Assembly: GCA_023213315.1 (NCBI GenBank)
Contig: JAKCPI010001880.1
Span: 62,001-126,000, forward strand
Source: Euborellia annulipes
Lineage: Eukaryota; Arthropoda; Insecta; Dermaptera; Anisolabididae
Direction of reading: 5' to 3'
Length of the DNA stretch: 64,000 bases
The notes under the pieces are model-generated. The model was not told where the DNA came from. It ran no database searches and saw only the letters and a list, made by a program, of their open reading frames with translations. The translations under genes and the position numbers were made by a program. Below are positions 56,001 to 64,000 of the stretch, piece by piece (positions within the stretch are counted from its first letter, which is position 1; every line of letters starts with the position of its first letter).

Positions 56001-56381
56001 AAAAAATCAAGACATAAGCAGCCAAAATTATTTCTTTTATTGTTGCCGTTCCAGGATGTCGTTTCGGGCACTGGTCTAGGCCATCTTCAGAGCTAAAATA
56101 TTTTCGTACATTTTTATTATAACATATTATTGTGGGCATATATAAAAATATAATCTATAATAATATACAGTATTAATTTACAGAGTACATACCCGGAAGC
56201 GAGAATAAATGAAAATTACAGATTTCAGCGACACACATTCGCATGTCCGTTCATAGGACAAAAAAAGTGTACGAAAATATTTTAGCTCTGAAGATGGCCT
56301 AGACCAGTGGCCGAAACGTCAGCCTGGAACGGCAACAATAAAAGAAATAATTTTGGCTGCCATGTCTTGAATTTTTTTTAC
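56001..56381. repeat. Inverted dyad with outward hammerhead-like motifs (best case)
   Basis: Arms of about 120 bp, 56001-56120 and 56262-56381, with a spacer near 140 bp. The right arm reads GAAAATATTTTAGCT, then the motif at 56285-56323, then GGAACGGCAACAATAAAAGA and ATAATTTTGGCTGCC. The left arm is the reverse complement with a few substitutions, including GAAACGAC for GAAACGTC. The outer ends run into AT-rich flanks. Confidence 0.8.
56285..56323 (+). ncRNA. Candidate minimal hammerhead ribozyme motif
   Basis: CTGAAGA (56288-56294) fits the core CUGAnGA. It is followed by one extra base (T), a GGCC/GGCC stem with a nine-base loop, GAAAC, and GTC (56318-56320), after which AGC could pair with the GCT just before the core (three-pair stem I). 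The AC/GT pairs give a two-pair stem III with no loop, as in the minimal hammerheads reported from Penelope-like elements. The extra base before stem II departs from the canonical core and may abolish activity. No test of cleavage is possible here. Confidence 0.35.
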
Positions 56382-57810
56382 TCCTTAAAAATAAAAAAAA
56401 TTATTTTGTTATTACTTTATCTAAATCCAAATCGGCGATCTCGGAAACCTCCCAATGGCAATTTTTATTGAAATTGAACTATTTGTTTTTTAATTCGCCA
56501 TATTGCCAACGCCATTTTTTTTTTTTTTTTAAATAATATCAAATTCGAAATCAGCGACCTCAAAAACCGGTGTGTATTGAATTTCAGAAAGATTAAATAA
56601 CGTTCGACTTTTGACCGCGTTTCGGGATCACTGTGCGTCGATAGAAATAATTAAATTTGTATTTTTTTTTCTTTCAATATTTCTTAGTTTATTAGCTTAT
56701 CTTTTTTTTTTCTTATCAATTTAAAGTCACATAATTTTAATGTAGAATTTTAGTTATTCACCTTTCCTTTTCGAATATAAATTCATATCTTATTCATTAA
56801 ATTTCATATTAAACTATAATTCAAAATACGTAGCTAAATTTGTAACTATATTGTAATATATAAATTAGTATCTAATCAAAAAATATATAGCTCTAATAAT
56901 CATAAGCCCAATAATTCTATTATCTCTAAAGTTCCATTAGTAATTTATATTATTATTATTAACATTAAATAATTTATCGACATTTGGGAGGGATAATATC
57001 GAAATATATAGGCGTGTTTTATGCATGCATCTCTTAGCACTTTGGCTTGCGAAATGGAAACGGGAAAGCGTAGAGAGAGAACGCCCCCCACCCCCACCCC
57101 CTACAAAAAAAATAAATCAAAGTTTTTACCTTAAAGTGAAGCACTACTTGAAAGTGGATGCAATATATTCTAAGGGTTTTTTTTTTTTGTGTGTATCGAC
57201 ATCTTCAGTCATATTCGTAAAATGAAGCGAGATTAAACCCTTTGGAGCGAAAAGATGCAATACGCCTGGGTATTTTGTTCTCATCTAACACACACACATC
57301 GATCTCCAAAAAAAGTCCCTCCCTCTATAAACTGACCGGCCATAGCCCTTTGGGCTAGAACGCTTTTCTCTTTCTCTCTTCCTTTTCTGTGAACCCAATC
57401 ATCGACGAACAAAATTTAAGAAAAAAAAAGAAAATTCCTTTTGTATTTCTTTTTTTTTAGAAAAAGACCTTCTTCCCTTGATTTATTGTATGTGATTTTT
57501 TTTTTTTTATTGTTCTGGAGTCAATCCAACTCCGATTCAAAACCGATGATCATTTTACAAATTAGGTCATTAAACAAGTTCATTGTCAAATGAATATATA
57601 TAAAAAAGAAAAAAGATATATTAAAGCAACAACAACAAAAAAGTCTAAATATAAGTAATAGAATAGCTAAAACCAAAAAAAAAACTTCCGTCTACTCTAC
57701 AAATATGTGATTATCTACTTTAAGTTAAATATTTTTCGAGATCTATTTATTTGAATAAGATAATATTATTCAAAATACCTCGATTTGGACTTAACTAGTC
57801 ATAGATATAT
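56382..57810. other. No gene seen
   Basis: AT-rich DNA with T runs, a CCCCCCACCCCC stretch at 57083-57096 and CT-rich pieces at 57368-57382. No element ends recognised. Confidence 0.4.
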
Positions 57811-57911
57811 TTGGGTGTTGTTTATTGGTGAGCCCATGGTCCCCGGGAATCGAACCCAGGATATCCAACCTTTCCGGGGCATAGTTCATTGGCCATCGGA
57901 GCCTTTTAATG
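57811..57911 (-). mobile_element. SINE of a second type, minus strand
   Basis: On the minus strand a B box GGGTTCGATTCCCGGGGACC is followed by ATGGGCTCACCAATAAACAA. The same order occurs on the plus strand at 59255-59370, so the two form a head-to-head pair now separated by a hAT element. Confidence 0.65.
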
Positions 57912-57919
57912 GTCTAGGT

Positions 57920-59246
57920 CAGTGGCGCCCAAGTGGGCGATTTGTTTTTTCAGAGGGGGGGGGGGGCAATAAATAAGTAGTGGGCGATTGGGGGGCGATG
58001 AGTATTCAAAAGGGGAAAAATTATTAGAGTTTACTAAAAATGAAAGAGAAAATATCCTATTTAGAGGATGGTCAGAGCAGTAAAGGACAAAAAATAAAAT
58101 AGTCTCGAGATAATTCCAATCTAGAATCGAAATGTCACTTTTGTTTCATTAAATAAAGATGGATCGAAAAAAAAGATCCATTTTTGTTATTTTTCTTCAT
58201 AAAAATAAAATTATTATTAGATTTTTAAAACGTTTGGATAGAGATAAATATTAAAAATTTTGCCTAATACTCCTAGAGTCAGGAGTATTTTTTTAAATAA
58301 ATTTTTGCCATTAATTGTGGTTTATTATAGTTAGTAGGCCAAATTAATAATACATTTTAAGTAAAAAAAAATTTCAACGTTTCAGTCACTATTTCTGCAG
58401 CTGTATTTATTCACTTTGAAAAAAAAAAAAAAAAAAAAAAAACGTTATCTGAGGAACTTGATTCATTTTTAACTTTGAAATATAGTACTTTTTTGTTAAA
58501 AATTTTAAATCATTTTTTGTAGGTAAATTCAGATGCAGATCACAAAATTCATGAATTTGATTCAATTTGAACCATGTAAATTTGTACAGCAGGTATATTT
58601 CTGTAAAATGCATAAATGAATATCCTACTAGAGCAAAGAGTGAACGGATAGAACTGTTTTGGTTGTTTTTATTAGGAACCGACCGAATATTCGGTTTCGG
58701 TTACGGTTTCGGCCAGTTTCGGCCAAAAATCATGGTTTCGGCCGTAGTTTCGGTTTCGGCCAAAAAGTGGCCGAACCTTTCGGCCGGCCGAAACCAGAGT
58801 CTGAAAAAATGGGATGAGACTCGCATGCAAAAAAAAAAAAAAAAGGTCAAATAATTTGCACTTGAGGGAGAAAAAATTTTAGTCTCCCTAAAAAAAAGGT
58901 AAAAATGATTTTCACGGGAGGGAAAAAAAAATTCAAAAAAAAAAAAAAAAAAGGTAAAATGAAAAAAAAATTTATAGGAAATACAAGTTTCGGTTCCGGT
59001 TACGGTTTCGGCCGAAACTAAGGTTGAGGCCGAATATTCGGTTTCGGTTTCGGCTGAAAATCTTGTTTCGGTCGGACCCTAGTTTTTATATACGGAAATA
59101 AAATTGTTTAAAATAATTCAACTGCTTTATTATTTACACTTAACTTCAAATTAAAATTAGGCATCCAATGAAAATGAAAATGGGGCGATAGGTGTTAGAC
59201 AAGCTCCAGAAAGGGGCGATGGGCAAAAAAAGGTTGGGAACCACTG
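57920..59246. mobile_element. hAT-type element, 1327 bp, with nested element
   Basis: Termini CAGTGGCGCCCAAGTGGGCG and GGTTGGGAACCACTG. A perfect 8-bp duplication GTCTAGGT lies at 57912-57919 and 59247-59254. G runs lie near the left end. No hAT transposase reading was found. It contains another hAT-type element at 58673-59081 and separates a SINE dyad. Confidence 0.85.
58673..59081. mobile_element. hAT-type element made of TTCGGTTTCGGCC motifs
   Basis: Starts TAGGAACCGACCGAATATTC and ends GGTCGGACCCTA. A perfect 8-bp duplication GTTTTTAT lies at 58665-58672 and 59082-59089. The interior has many forward and inverted copies of TTCGGTTTCGGCC around an A-rich core. The plus-strand frame through it (58567-58854) is only the translation of this motif. 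Confidence 0.75.
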
Positions 59247-59254
59247 GTCTAGGT

Positions 59255-59397
59255 CTTGGGTCCGGTGGCCTGGTGCAATGAACAGCACGCCAATGCCAAA
59301 GGCTGGAGATCCTGGGTCCGATTCCCGGGGGCCATGGGATGTTTGGCTTCGCCAATAAACAACACTCACAGTTTTTTTTTTTTTTTTTTTTTTTTTT
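59255..59397 (+). mobile_element. SINE of a second type, plus strand
   Basis: GGCCTGGTGCAATGAACAGC, then a B box GGGTCCGATTCCCGGGGGCC, ATGGGATGTTTGGCTTCGCC and AATAAACAACACTCACAG, ending in a T run at 59371-59397. Partner of 57811-57911 in inverted orientation. Confidence 0.65.
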
Positions 59398-59479
59398 CGG
59401 CGGACAGTAGTCATTGCCAACATGAAGGAGTACAATAACATTAATATAAAAACATTCATATAAATCGTCAAAGTCAATA

Positions 59480-59610
59480 TGGGGTTTTTATTAATATTGA
59501 TAACCTCAAAAGTCAATGGGTGTGGGTTCGTATTCCAGGTAGAATATTTATTTAAATAGTGTGGAACTATTGTAATAAATGTGCCTGGATCGCATGGGGC
59601 TCAACCTCCC
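59480..59610 (+). mobile_element. tRNA-like SINE fragment
   Basis: B-box-like GTGGGTTCGTATTCCAGG (59522-59539) followed by a body with ATTTATTTAAATAG and GTGCCTGGATCGC, which parallels the TGCCTGGACCCC part of the 21680 SINE. The A box is unclear. Confidence 0.45.
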
Positions 59611-60424
59611 CCCCCCCCCAATATTGAGGGAAGAGGGGCCCAGCCCCCCAGAAAAAAGTAAAGATAGCCAGCACAAATAATTGTTTCGCCGACCCCTGGA
59701 GTCAGCGGATCACAGTTTTAGCACCCTTCTGTAGATGTTTAAGAAAAGGCGAGGGGCCGCCGAGGCCCGGCGGCGCTGCTAGTAAAAAAAATAGTGACCT
59801 GGAAGGCTAATTTAAAATTTATTTAATTGTTTATAATTTCTAATAAATTTATTTTAAATATTAAACGAATCTCTCTCTCTCTCTATTTTCCATTATATAC
59901 TCACACTATGCATTTATATTTATACCCCCCATGGAATATTCTCCCAATCAAGCGATTGTAATGAGATTTATTTTCAATTAATAACGAAATTCGATCAACA
60001 AAACCTCCATCTCTCTCGTTATTTTGTTTGCTGTTCTTTTATCGTGTAAAGCTATTTAGTGGCTTTTTTTTATTTATTTATTTATTTTTTTAATATAAAT
60101 CGGTAGGTGTGTGGGTTGATGTCTCTCGCCTACGTACTAAAGAGACTTCCATTTTCAAACTACTCGACCAAATTGGGAAGCCAAAGATGGCAAGAAGCCT
60201 GTAATGTGTGGTAGAGAAATAAAAAAAAAAAAAAAAAACTTGCCGACGACGACATTCAAAACCCACCGAAAAAAGAAAAATAATCGAAGATAAATTAAAA
60301 AAAGAAAAAAAAAGTTATTTATTATGAATAGCCATTTTAGATTTCATAGGAATTAAAATATAATGTTTATCTCTATAATAAATTTGCTTCTTAAATTAAA
60401 CTTGTAATTTTTAATTAGTATTTT
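59611..60424. other. No gene; one GC-rich piece
   Basis: 59640-59780 is GC-rich (GTCAGCGGATCACAG, AGGGGCCGCCGAGGCCCGGC) with no repeat partner found. The rest is AT-rich with CT and A runs. Confidence 0.35.
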
Positions 60425-60560
60425 TTACTTTCTCATACTGTATATAAGAATTAGGGAAAGTATTAGGTCTATAATCGTAAAAAAAAGATCTTTTTTTCGG
60501 CAACGGAAGCCATTTAGACCCCGTCTCTATTTATTTCAATTTTTCAGTAGCCAATTAAAT
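60425..60560. mobile_element. Family A 5' fragment next to a SINE 3' domain
   Basis: ACTTTCTCATACTGTATATA and GGGAAAGTATTAGG (60425-60470) fit a decayed family A start. Directly after it TTTCGGCAACGGAAGCCATT followed by TAGACCCC (60497-60524) is the SINE 3' domain on the minus strand. Confidence 0.45.
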
Positions 60561-60762
60561 AATATAATAATATAAAATATAAAATAATATAATTAAAATA
60601 TATATAATATAAATATAATAAAAATTAAAAATAATTTTTTTTTTTTTTTATTTATGGTAAGGCCACATCGCCATCCCTCACAATACATATATACATATAA
60701 AATTACAATTTATAAATAATTCATATAAAATATATCTATAAAAAAAATAATAATACATTAAT

Positions 60763-60931
60763 AAAACAAATTCAAAGTAAAAACAATACAATACTAAAAC
60801 AAAATCAAAGCTAAAACAATACAATAATAAAACAAAATCAAAGCTAAAACAATACAATAATAAAACAAAATCAAAGCTAAAACAATACAATAATAAGACA
60901 AAATCAAAGTAAAAACAATACAATAATAAAA
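60763..60931. repeat. 33-bp minisatellite in a LINE 3' UTR
   Basis: About five copies of a unit AAAACAATACAATAATAAAA plus CAAAATCAAAGCT. The period of 33 bp equals 11 codons, so the minus strand shows a long periodic frame (60678-60941) rich in LLLYCFSFDFV. That frame is a product of the period and lies after the LINE stop codon. Confidence 0.85.
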
Positions 60932-60954
60932 CACACTCCATACCATACTAAATT

Positions 60955-61211
60955 TTATAGTAAGATCCTGGTTTTGGTAATGAAGTTATTTAATTTTATG
61001 AGGGTTTGGTAATCTGGAATCTTGGAAAAGAGTTGTGCAAAGGAGGTTGGGTCTTGAAAGTGTGGAATAATTACAGTAGTTGTTTGTAGCTGGGAGTCCT
61101 CAACTGTGGAATAATTGTTTTTAGGTATTGTTTCCTTTCGTTATTATATTTTGGACATTCCGCTATCAAGTGGAATAGGGTTGCGATTGGTGTGTGTTCG
61201 TGCAGGAGCAT
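60955..61211 (-). pseudogene. LINE ORF2 C-terminus, frameshifted
   Basis: The upstream frame reads HTPIATLFHLIAECPKYNNE then RKQYLKTIIPQLRTPSYKQ, the H...C part of a LINE C-terminal Cys/His motif. It reaches a TAA at 61071-61073. Another frame takes over at that point (IIPHFQDPTSFAQLFSKIPD, then YQTLIKLNNFITKTRILL) and stops at 60955-60957. A single indel near 61071 would explain the break. The RT core is missing. Recognition is from the FHLIAECPKY block. Confidence 0.7.
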
Positions 61212-61227
61212 AGGGGGGACTTGACTA

Positions 61228-61340
61228 AAAATAATTTAAAAAACAATTAAAAATAATATGAAATAAATTGTCGCATGAGACGGGATGCGAACCCACGAGG
61301 GTCAGCACGTTAACCACTGCACCAAGGCCCGAGGACCAAA
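61228..61340 (-). mobile_element. tRNA-derived SINE, minus strand
   Basis: On the minus strand: CCTCGGGCCTTGGTGCAGTG with an A-box-like TGGTGCAGTGGTTAACGTGC, a B box GGGTTCGCATCCC (plus 61281-61293), CTCATGCGACAATTTATTT and a short AT tail. It is related to the fragments at 1388 and 36016 and adjoins the LINE fragment. Confidence 0.75.
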
Positions 61341-62789
61341 AAATTCTTGAAAATCTAGAATACAAAAGCATGTACTTACTCTTAAAATAGATATTTTTTA
61401 ACAAGACTGTTTGCCCCCCCCCCCCTCCTTACATTGAAGAAAATATTAAGAAATTCAAACGAAGCCATTTTACAACTAACAATATTTTTGTTCTTTCGTG
61501 TTTGAAGGGAGCCCAGAGTGTTATTTTCTTGAATATTAATAATCCTTTATAGAAGTTGAGAAAACATCAAGACTTTAGTTCGTAATTGGCGATAAATTAG
61601 TTTTTTTTTTTTTTCAAGATGAATGAATAGAAAAATACATTTTTTTTTCGCTCGTCGTCTTTTCGCTGGTGAGATCATAGTATTGAAGGATTCCAAGGAC
61701 GACGAGGTCCAATCGCTCTCTTAATCAAATATTGCCATATATCAAATTCAAACATGTCTTTTCTTGCTTTTGCTGCTGCTGCTATTTATACCAATGAATA
61801 ATAATATTGTTTCTTTAATTAAATAAAAATATTGCCTAACACATATAGTGAAAGTATTTTATTAAATAAAGGTTATAGTTCTTTGAACTTAAGGAAGCTT
61901 TTGCAATTCCCTCCAGACAATCGACCTTTGCTTCCAGACAGATGATTTGAAAGTCCATTTGGTCATCCGCCTTTGCTCCCCCCCCCCCCTTTTGCTTTAA
62001 GTTCTCTTCTTCTCTGCTCTCCCATTGTGAAATATCGAAAGTTATCAGCGCTCTTGCTCTCTGTCTCAAAGACCATTAACGCCCACTGACCCTCTGACAA
62101 TGACCCTACCCTCTTACAACGTAAAATGGAAATCTTCTAATGGAATTAAATCTCTAAATCATCGGGCAAATTAAAAAATTTAATTAGAAATGAACAATAA
62201 ATTATGTGCTTTGAAATTAATAATGGCATTAGAGCTTTGCTTATTTCCTTCAAGGCTCTTTTTTCTGTGTGTGTGTAAAATTGAAAATATAGAACATCAG
62301 AACTATTATAGATACAAAAAAACTATAATAAATTATTATATTTATTATTTTATTAAAATAAATATAATATTTTGTAATTTGTAACAAAATATAAATTAAT
62401 AAATTCGAAAAAAAAAAAAAAATTATTGATTGCTTATACACAACTTGATACTTCATGTCATCCTATCATATTTCGCCCTACTATTTATACTATCATAATA
62501 TCGTGAAATATTCCAACAGACAATTCAATTGGACCTCCAAAAATGATAAATTTCAACTATTAATCGTAAGCTCTAGTTGAAACATTATTATTTATTAAAA
62601 ACACCAAGTTATAAGTGTCAATGATTTATTTTAAATTAACGTTTTTAATACCCAATTTAATTTTGACACACTTGTATCATCTTATGTAGATGAGATTCTT
62701 GTTCAAGCCCAAGTTTTAAACAAAAGGAAAGATTTTGAGATGTATCACCTTCTATAATTTGTCTGAAAATAGACAACTGTTTTGACTTC
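61341..62789. other. No gene; one mixed-composition island
   Basis: 61640-62110 is less AT-rich (GACGACGAGGTCCAATCGC, GCTGCTGCTGC, CCTCTGACAATGACCC) with a C run at 61979-61989 and could be regulatory. Frames on both strands have no domain. The rest is AT-rich. Confidence 0.3.
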
Positions 62790-62880
62790 TGATGATGGCA
62801 GTGTACAGGATTTTTAACCAATAAAAAACCTCAAATGCCTTTTTAGAATTAAGAGATTATTTTTAAGATCTTTTTTGGCA
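62790..62880 (+). repeat. Direct repeat with CTGATGA, copy 1
   Basis: GACTTCTGATGATGGCAGTG, TTTTTAACCAATAAAAAACC and a downstream TTTTTTGGCATCGATAAG recur at 63568-63665. CTGATGA is present but the GAAAC box is missing, so if it belongs to the hammerhead-like group it is decayed. Confidence 0.5.
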
Positions 62881-63404
62881 TCGATAAGATGTAAATTATA
62901 AGTAACATCTTCAAATTTTAGTTTTAAGCATCTCCAACGTTCAGTTTTTGCTTAAGGTATGAACAACAGGGAAAATAATAAAATGAACAGATTTGTTTAT
63001 AAAATTTTAGTAAAAAATATTTTTACTATTTTTATTGAAATTTATTTTTTAATTTCCATTTAGTCTTTTACTCTAACAAGAGTATTAGCTGCCTGTACCT
63101 AATAAATTTGAATAAATTTTACAATTTCTTATATTCATTGATTGATTCAAGTTTTAGAATACGTCATAAAAAAAAAAAAAAAAAAAAAATGGAATCAACA
63201 ATTTTGACTGTAGTTTTAATTTAATCTTCAGGAATCACTTACAAAAGAAATTAAATAGGCTATTATATATATATATATATTATTTATAAAATAAATAATA
63301 AATAATAATATAATAAATATAATATAAAATCTTGTATTTTGAGTCGATATAAAAGGCTCATAATTTTATATTAAATATTATCCTCACCACACCATCTTTG
63401 ATGA
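62881..63404. other. AT-rich stretch, no gene seen
   Basis: A run at 63169-63189 and (TA)n at 63265-63281. Confidence 0.4.
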
Positions 63405-63410
63405 TTTTAT

Positions 63411-63440
63411 TTATGTTTCGCAATCTTCTTCTTCAGTACA
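63411..63440 (-). ncRNA. Weak hammerhead-like motif, minus strand
   Basis: On the minus strand CTGAAGA (63430-63436) is followed by AGAAGATTGCGAAACATAA and AATAAAAT. The CUGAnGA and GAAAC boxes are present, but stem II is not convincing and the GTC is replaced, so it is probably a relic. Confidence 0.2.
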
Positions 63441-63567
63441 TAAGGCCATTTATTTAAATTATATTTCAGATAATATGTTAGTTATCAATATAACAAAAAG
63501 AATTAGCTTATGTGCTTCAAATTATTTATTAGTAAAAATTCACTTAATCACATCTTTAGTGATTTCA

Positions 63568-63665
63568 CTTCTGATGATAAGAGTGTATTTTTAACCAATA
63601 AAAAACTTTGACTATTTATTTTAAATATCTTTTTCAGCATCGAGGACTATTTAGACCCTTTCCAT
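63568..63665 (+). repeat. Direct repeat with CTGATGA, copy 2
   Basis: Partner of 62790-62880 (CACTTCTGATGATAAGAGTG, ATTTTTAACCAATAAAAAAC, TTTTCAGCATCGAGGACTAT). The end resembles the minus-strand SINE 3' domain. Confidence 0.5.
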
Positions 63666-63840
63666 ATTTATTTTTACATCTTACTATTTTAATGTTTCAA
63701 CAAGAGCCTACGGTAGAGAAAATTTCAATATTTTCATTTATTTATTATTATAATAATTCAAATGATATTGATCTCAAAGTTTGTAATTTTTTAAACAAAT
63801 TATTTAGAGTTCTGATTCTCTAATCAAAGTTTAATGTGCA

Positions 63841-63923
63841 TGTTTGTTTTTTTTTTTTTTATTAATCACTCACGTTTTTTGTTACAAATACTCATAGATG
63901 TTTTTCCTTTTGTTTTTTTGCAG
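63841..63923 (+). promoter_or_regulatory. Candidate 3' splice site
   Basis: A long T-rich tract (TTTTTCCTTTTGTTTTTTTG) ends in CAG at 63921-63923, directly before sequence of clearly higher GC content with no stop in two frames. Possible branch-point A residues lie around 63865-63890 (TTAATCAC, CACTCACG). This is the strongest splice acceptor I noticed. Confidence 0.6.
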
Positions 63924-64000
63924 ACCTCTAACCCTTGGAGAGTGCAACACCGAGAAGCCAACCAGCTTGCTTGTACCATCCGGCCAGCCAATCATGCGCT
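63924..64000 (+). CDS. Start of a coding exon, partial, product unknown
   Basis: The last 77 bases differ sharply from the AT-rich surroundings. The frame that uses the first exon base to complete a split codon reads PLTLGECNTEKPTSLLVPSG then QPIMR to the window edge, with normal amino-acid composition. Frame zero (TSNPWRVQHREANQLACTIR) is also open, and the third stops at once. I favour the first by composition but cannot prove it. I do not recognise the protein. With a huge AT-rich, gene-free upstream region and GC-richer islands, the layout would suit a long intron of a developmental gene, but that is inference. The exon continues beyond the window. Confidence 0.5.

Larger units (their letters stand above)
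60635..61222 (-). mobile_element. Non-LTR retrotransposon 3' end, minus strand
   Basis: The minus strand reads the end of a LINE ORF (60955-61211), a 3' UTR containing a 33-bp minisatellite, then GCGATGTGGCCTTACCATAA and a poly(A) tail (plus 60635-60649). The 5' part is lost where a SINE abuts at 61222-61228. The family differs from the LINE at 3725. Confidence 0.75.

Noticed and set aside
58567..58854. 95-codon frame rich in FGYGFG and VSVSA
   Set aside because: Translation of the TTCGGTTTCGGCC motif array inside a hAT-type element.
60678..60941. 87-codon minus-strand frame with an 11-residue period
   Set aside because: Explained wholly by the 33-bp minisatellite in a LINE 3' UTR.
62190..62456. 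Overlapping frames on both strands in AT-rich DNA
   Set aside because: Translations are I/Y/N/K-rich low-complexity, typical of chance frames in AT-rich sequence.

Overview
The window is eukaryotic nuclear DNA, most likely from an arthropod. It is very AT-rich, full of simple repeats, and has tRNA-derived SINEs with poly(A) tails, non-LTR retrotransposons, many short hAT-type and mariner-type elements, and one convincing splice acceptor at the right end. I cannot name the species. Apart from one partial exon candidate (63924-64000), I see no intact host gene. Most long reading frames cross microsatellites or repeats and are not genes. The layout fits a very large intron or a gene desert upstream of that exon, with non-repetitive, GC-richer islands (for example 12395-12595, 13095-13345, 29040-29730, 43225-43510) that could be conserved regulatory sequence.

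Left part (1-10.4 kb): a mariner-type transposase relic (1027-1350), then a 5'-truncated non-LTR retrotransposon with a frameshifted reverse transcriptase (3725-6047). This element lies between two almost identical 595-bp direct repeats. Several copies of an unclassified repeat, here called family A, follow; two of them end in a long hairpin. hAT-type elements and a SINE are inserted in or next to them.

Middle part (10.4-47 kb): mostly AT-rich sequence with no gene. It carries inverted dyads (19.7, 20.3, 23.8, 28.4, 32.8 and 40.1 kb) whose arms contain a motif like the hammerhead ribozyme core, CTGAnGA then a small stem then GAAACGTC, read outward from the dyad centre. Similar minimal hammerheads are known from Penelope-like retroelements. 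There are also tandem repeats, foldbacks and a three-level nest of elements at 43.85-44.7 kb.

Right part (47-64 kb): a 1.65-kb palindrome derived from family A (47563-49215), several hAT-type elements with 8-bp target duplications, a hAT transposase relic cut by a SINE (52235-52983), a decayed unnamed coding relic (55650-55918), the best hammerhead-like dyad (56001-56381), a hAT inside a hAT inside a SINE dyad (57811-59370), and a minus-strand LINE 3' end with a 33-bp minisatellite in its 3' UTR (60635-61222). The last 77 bases look like the start of a coding exon.

All calls come from reading by eye. Repeat boundaries are accurate to a few bases where a target duplication is quoted, and otherwise to some tens of bases.
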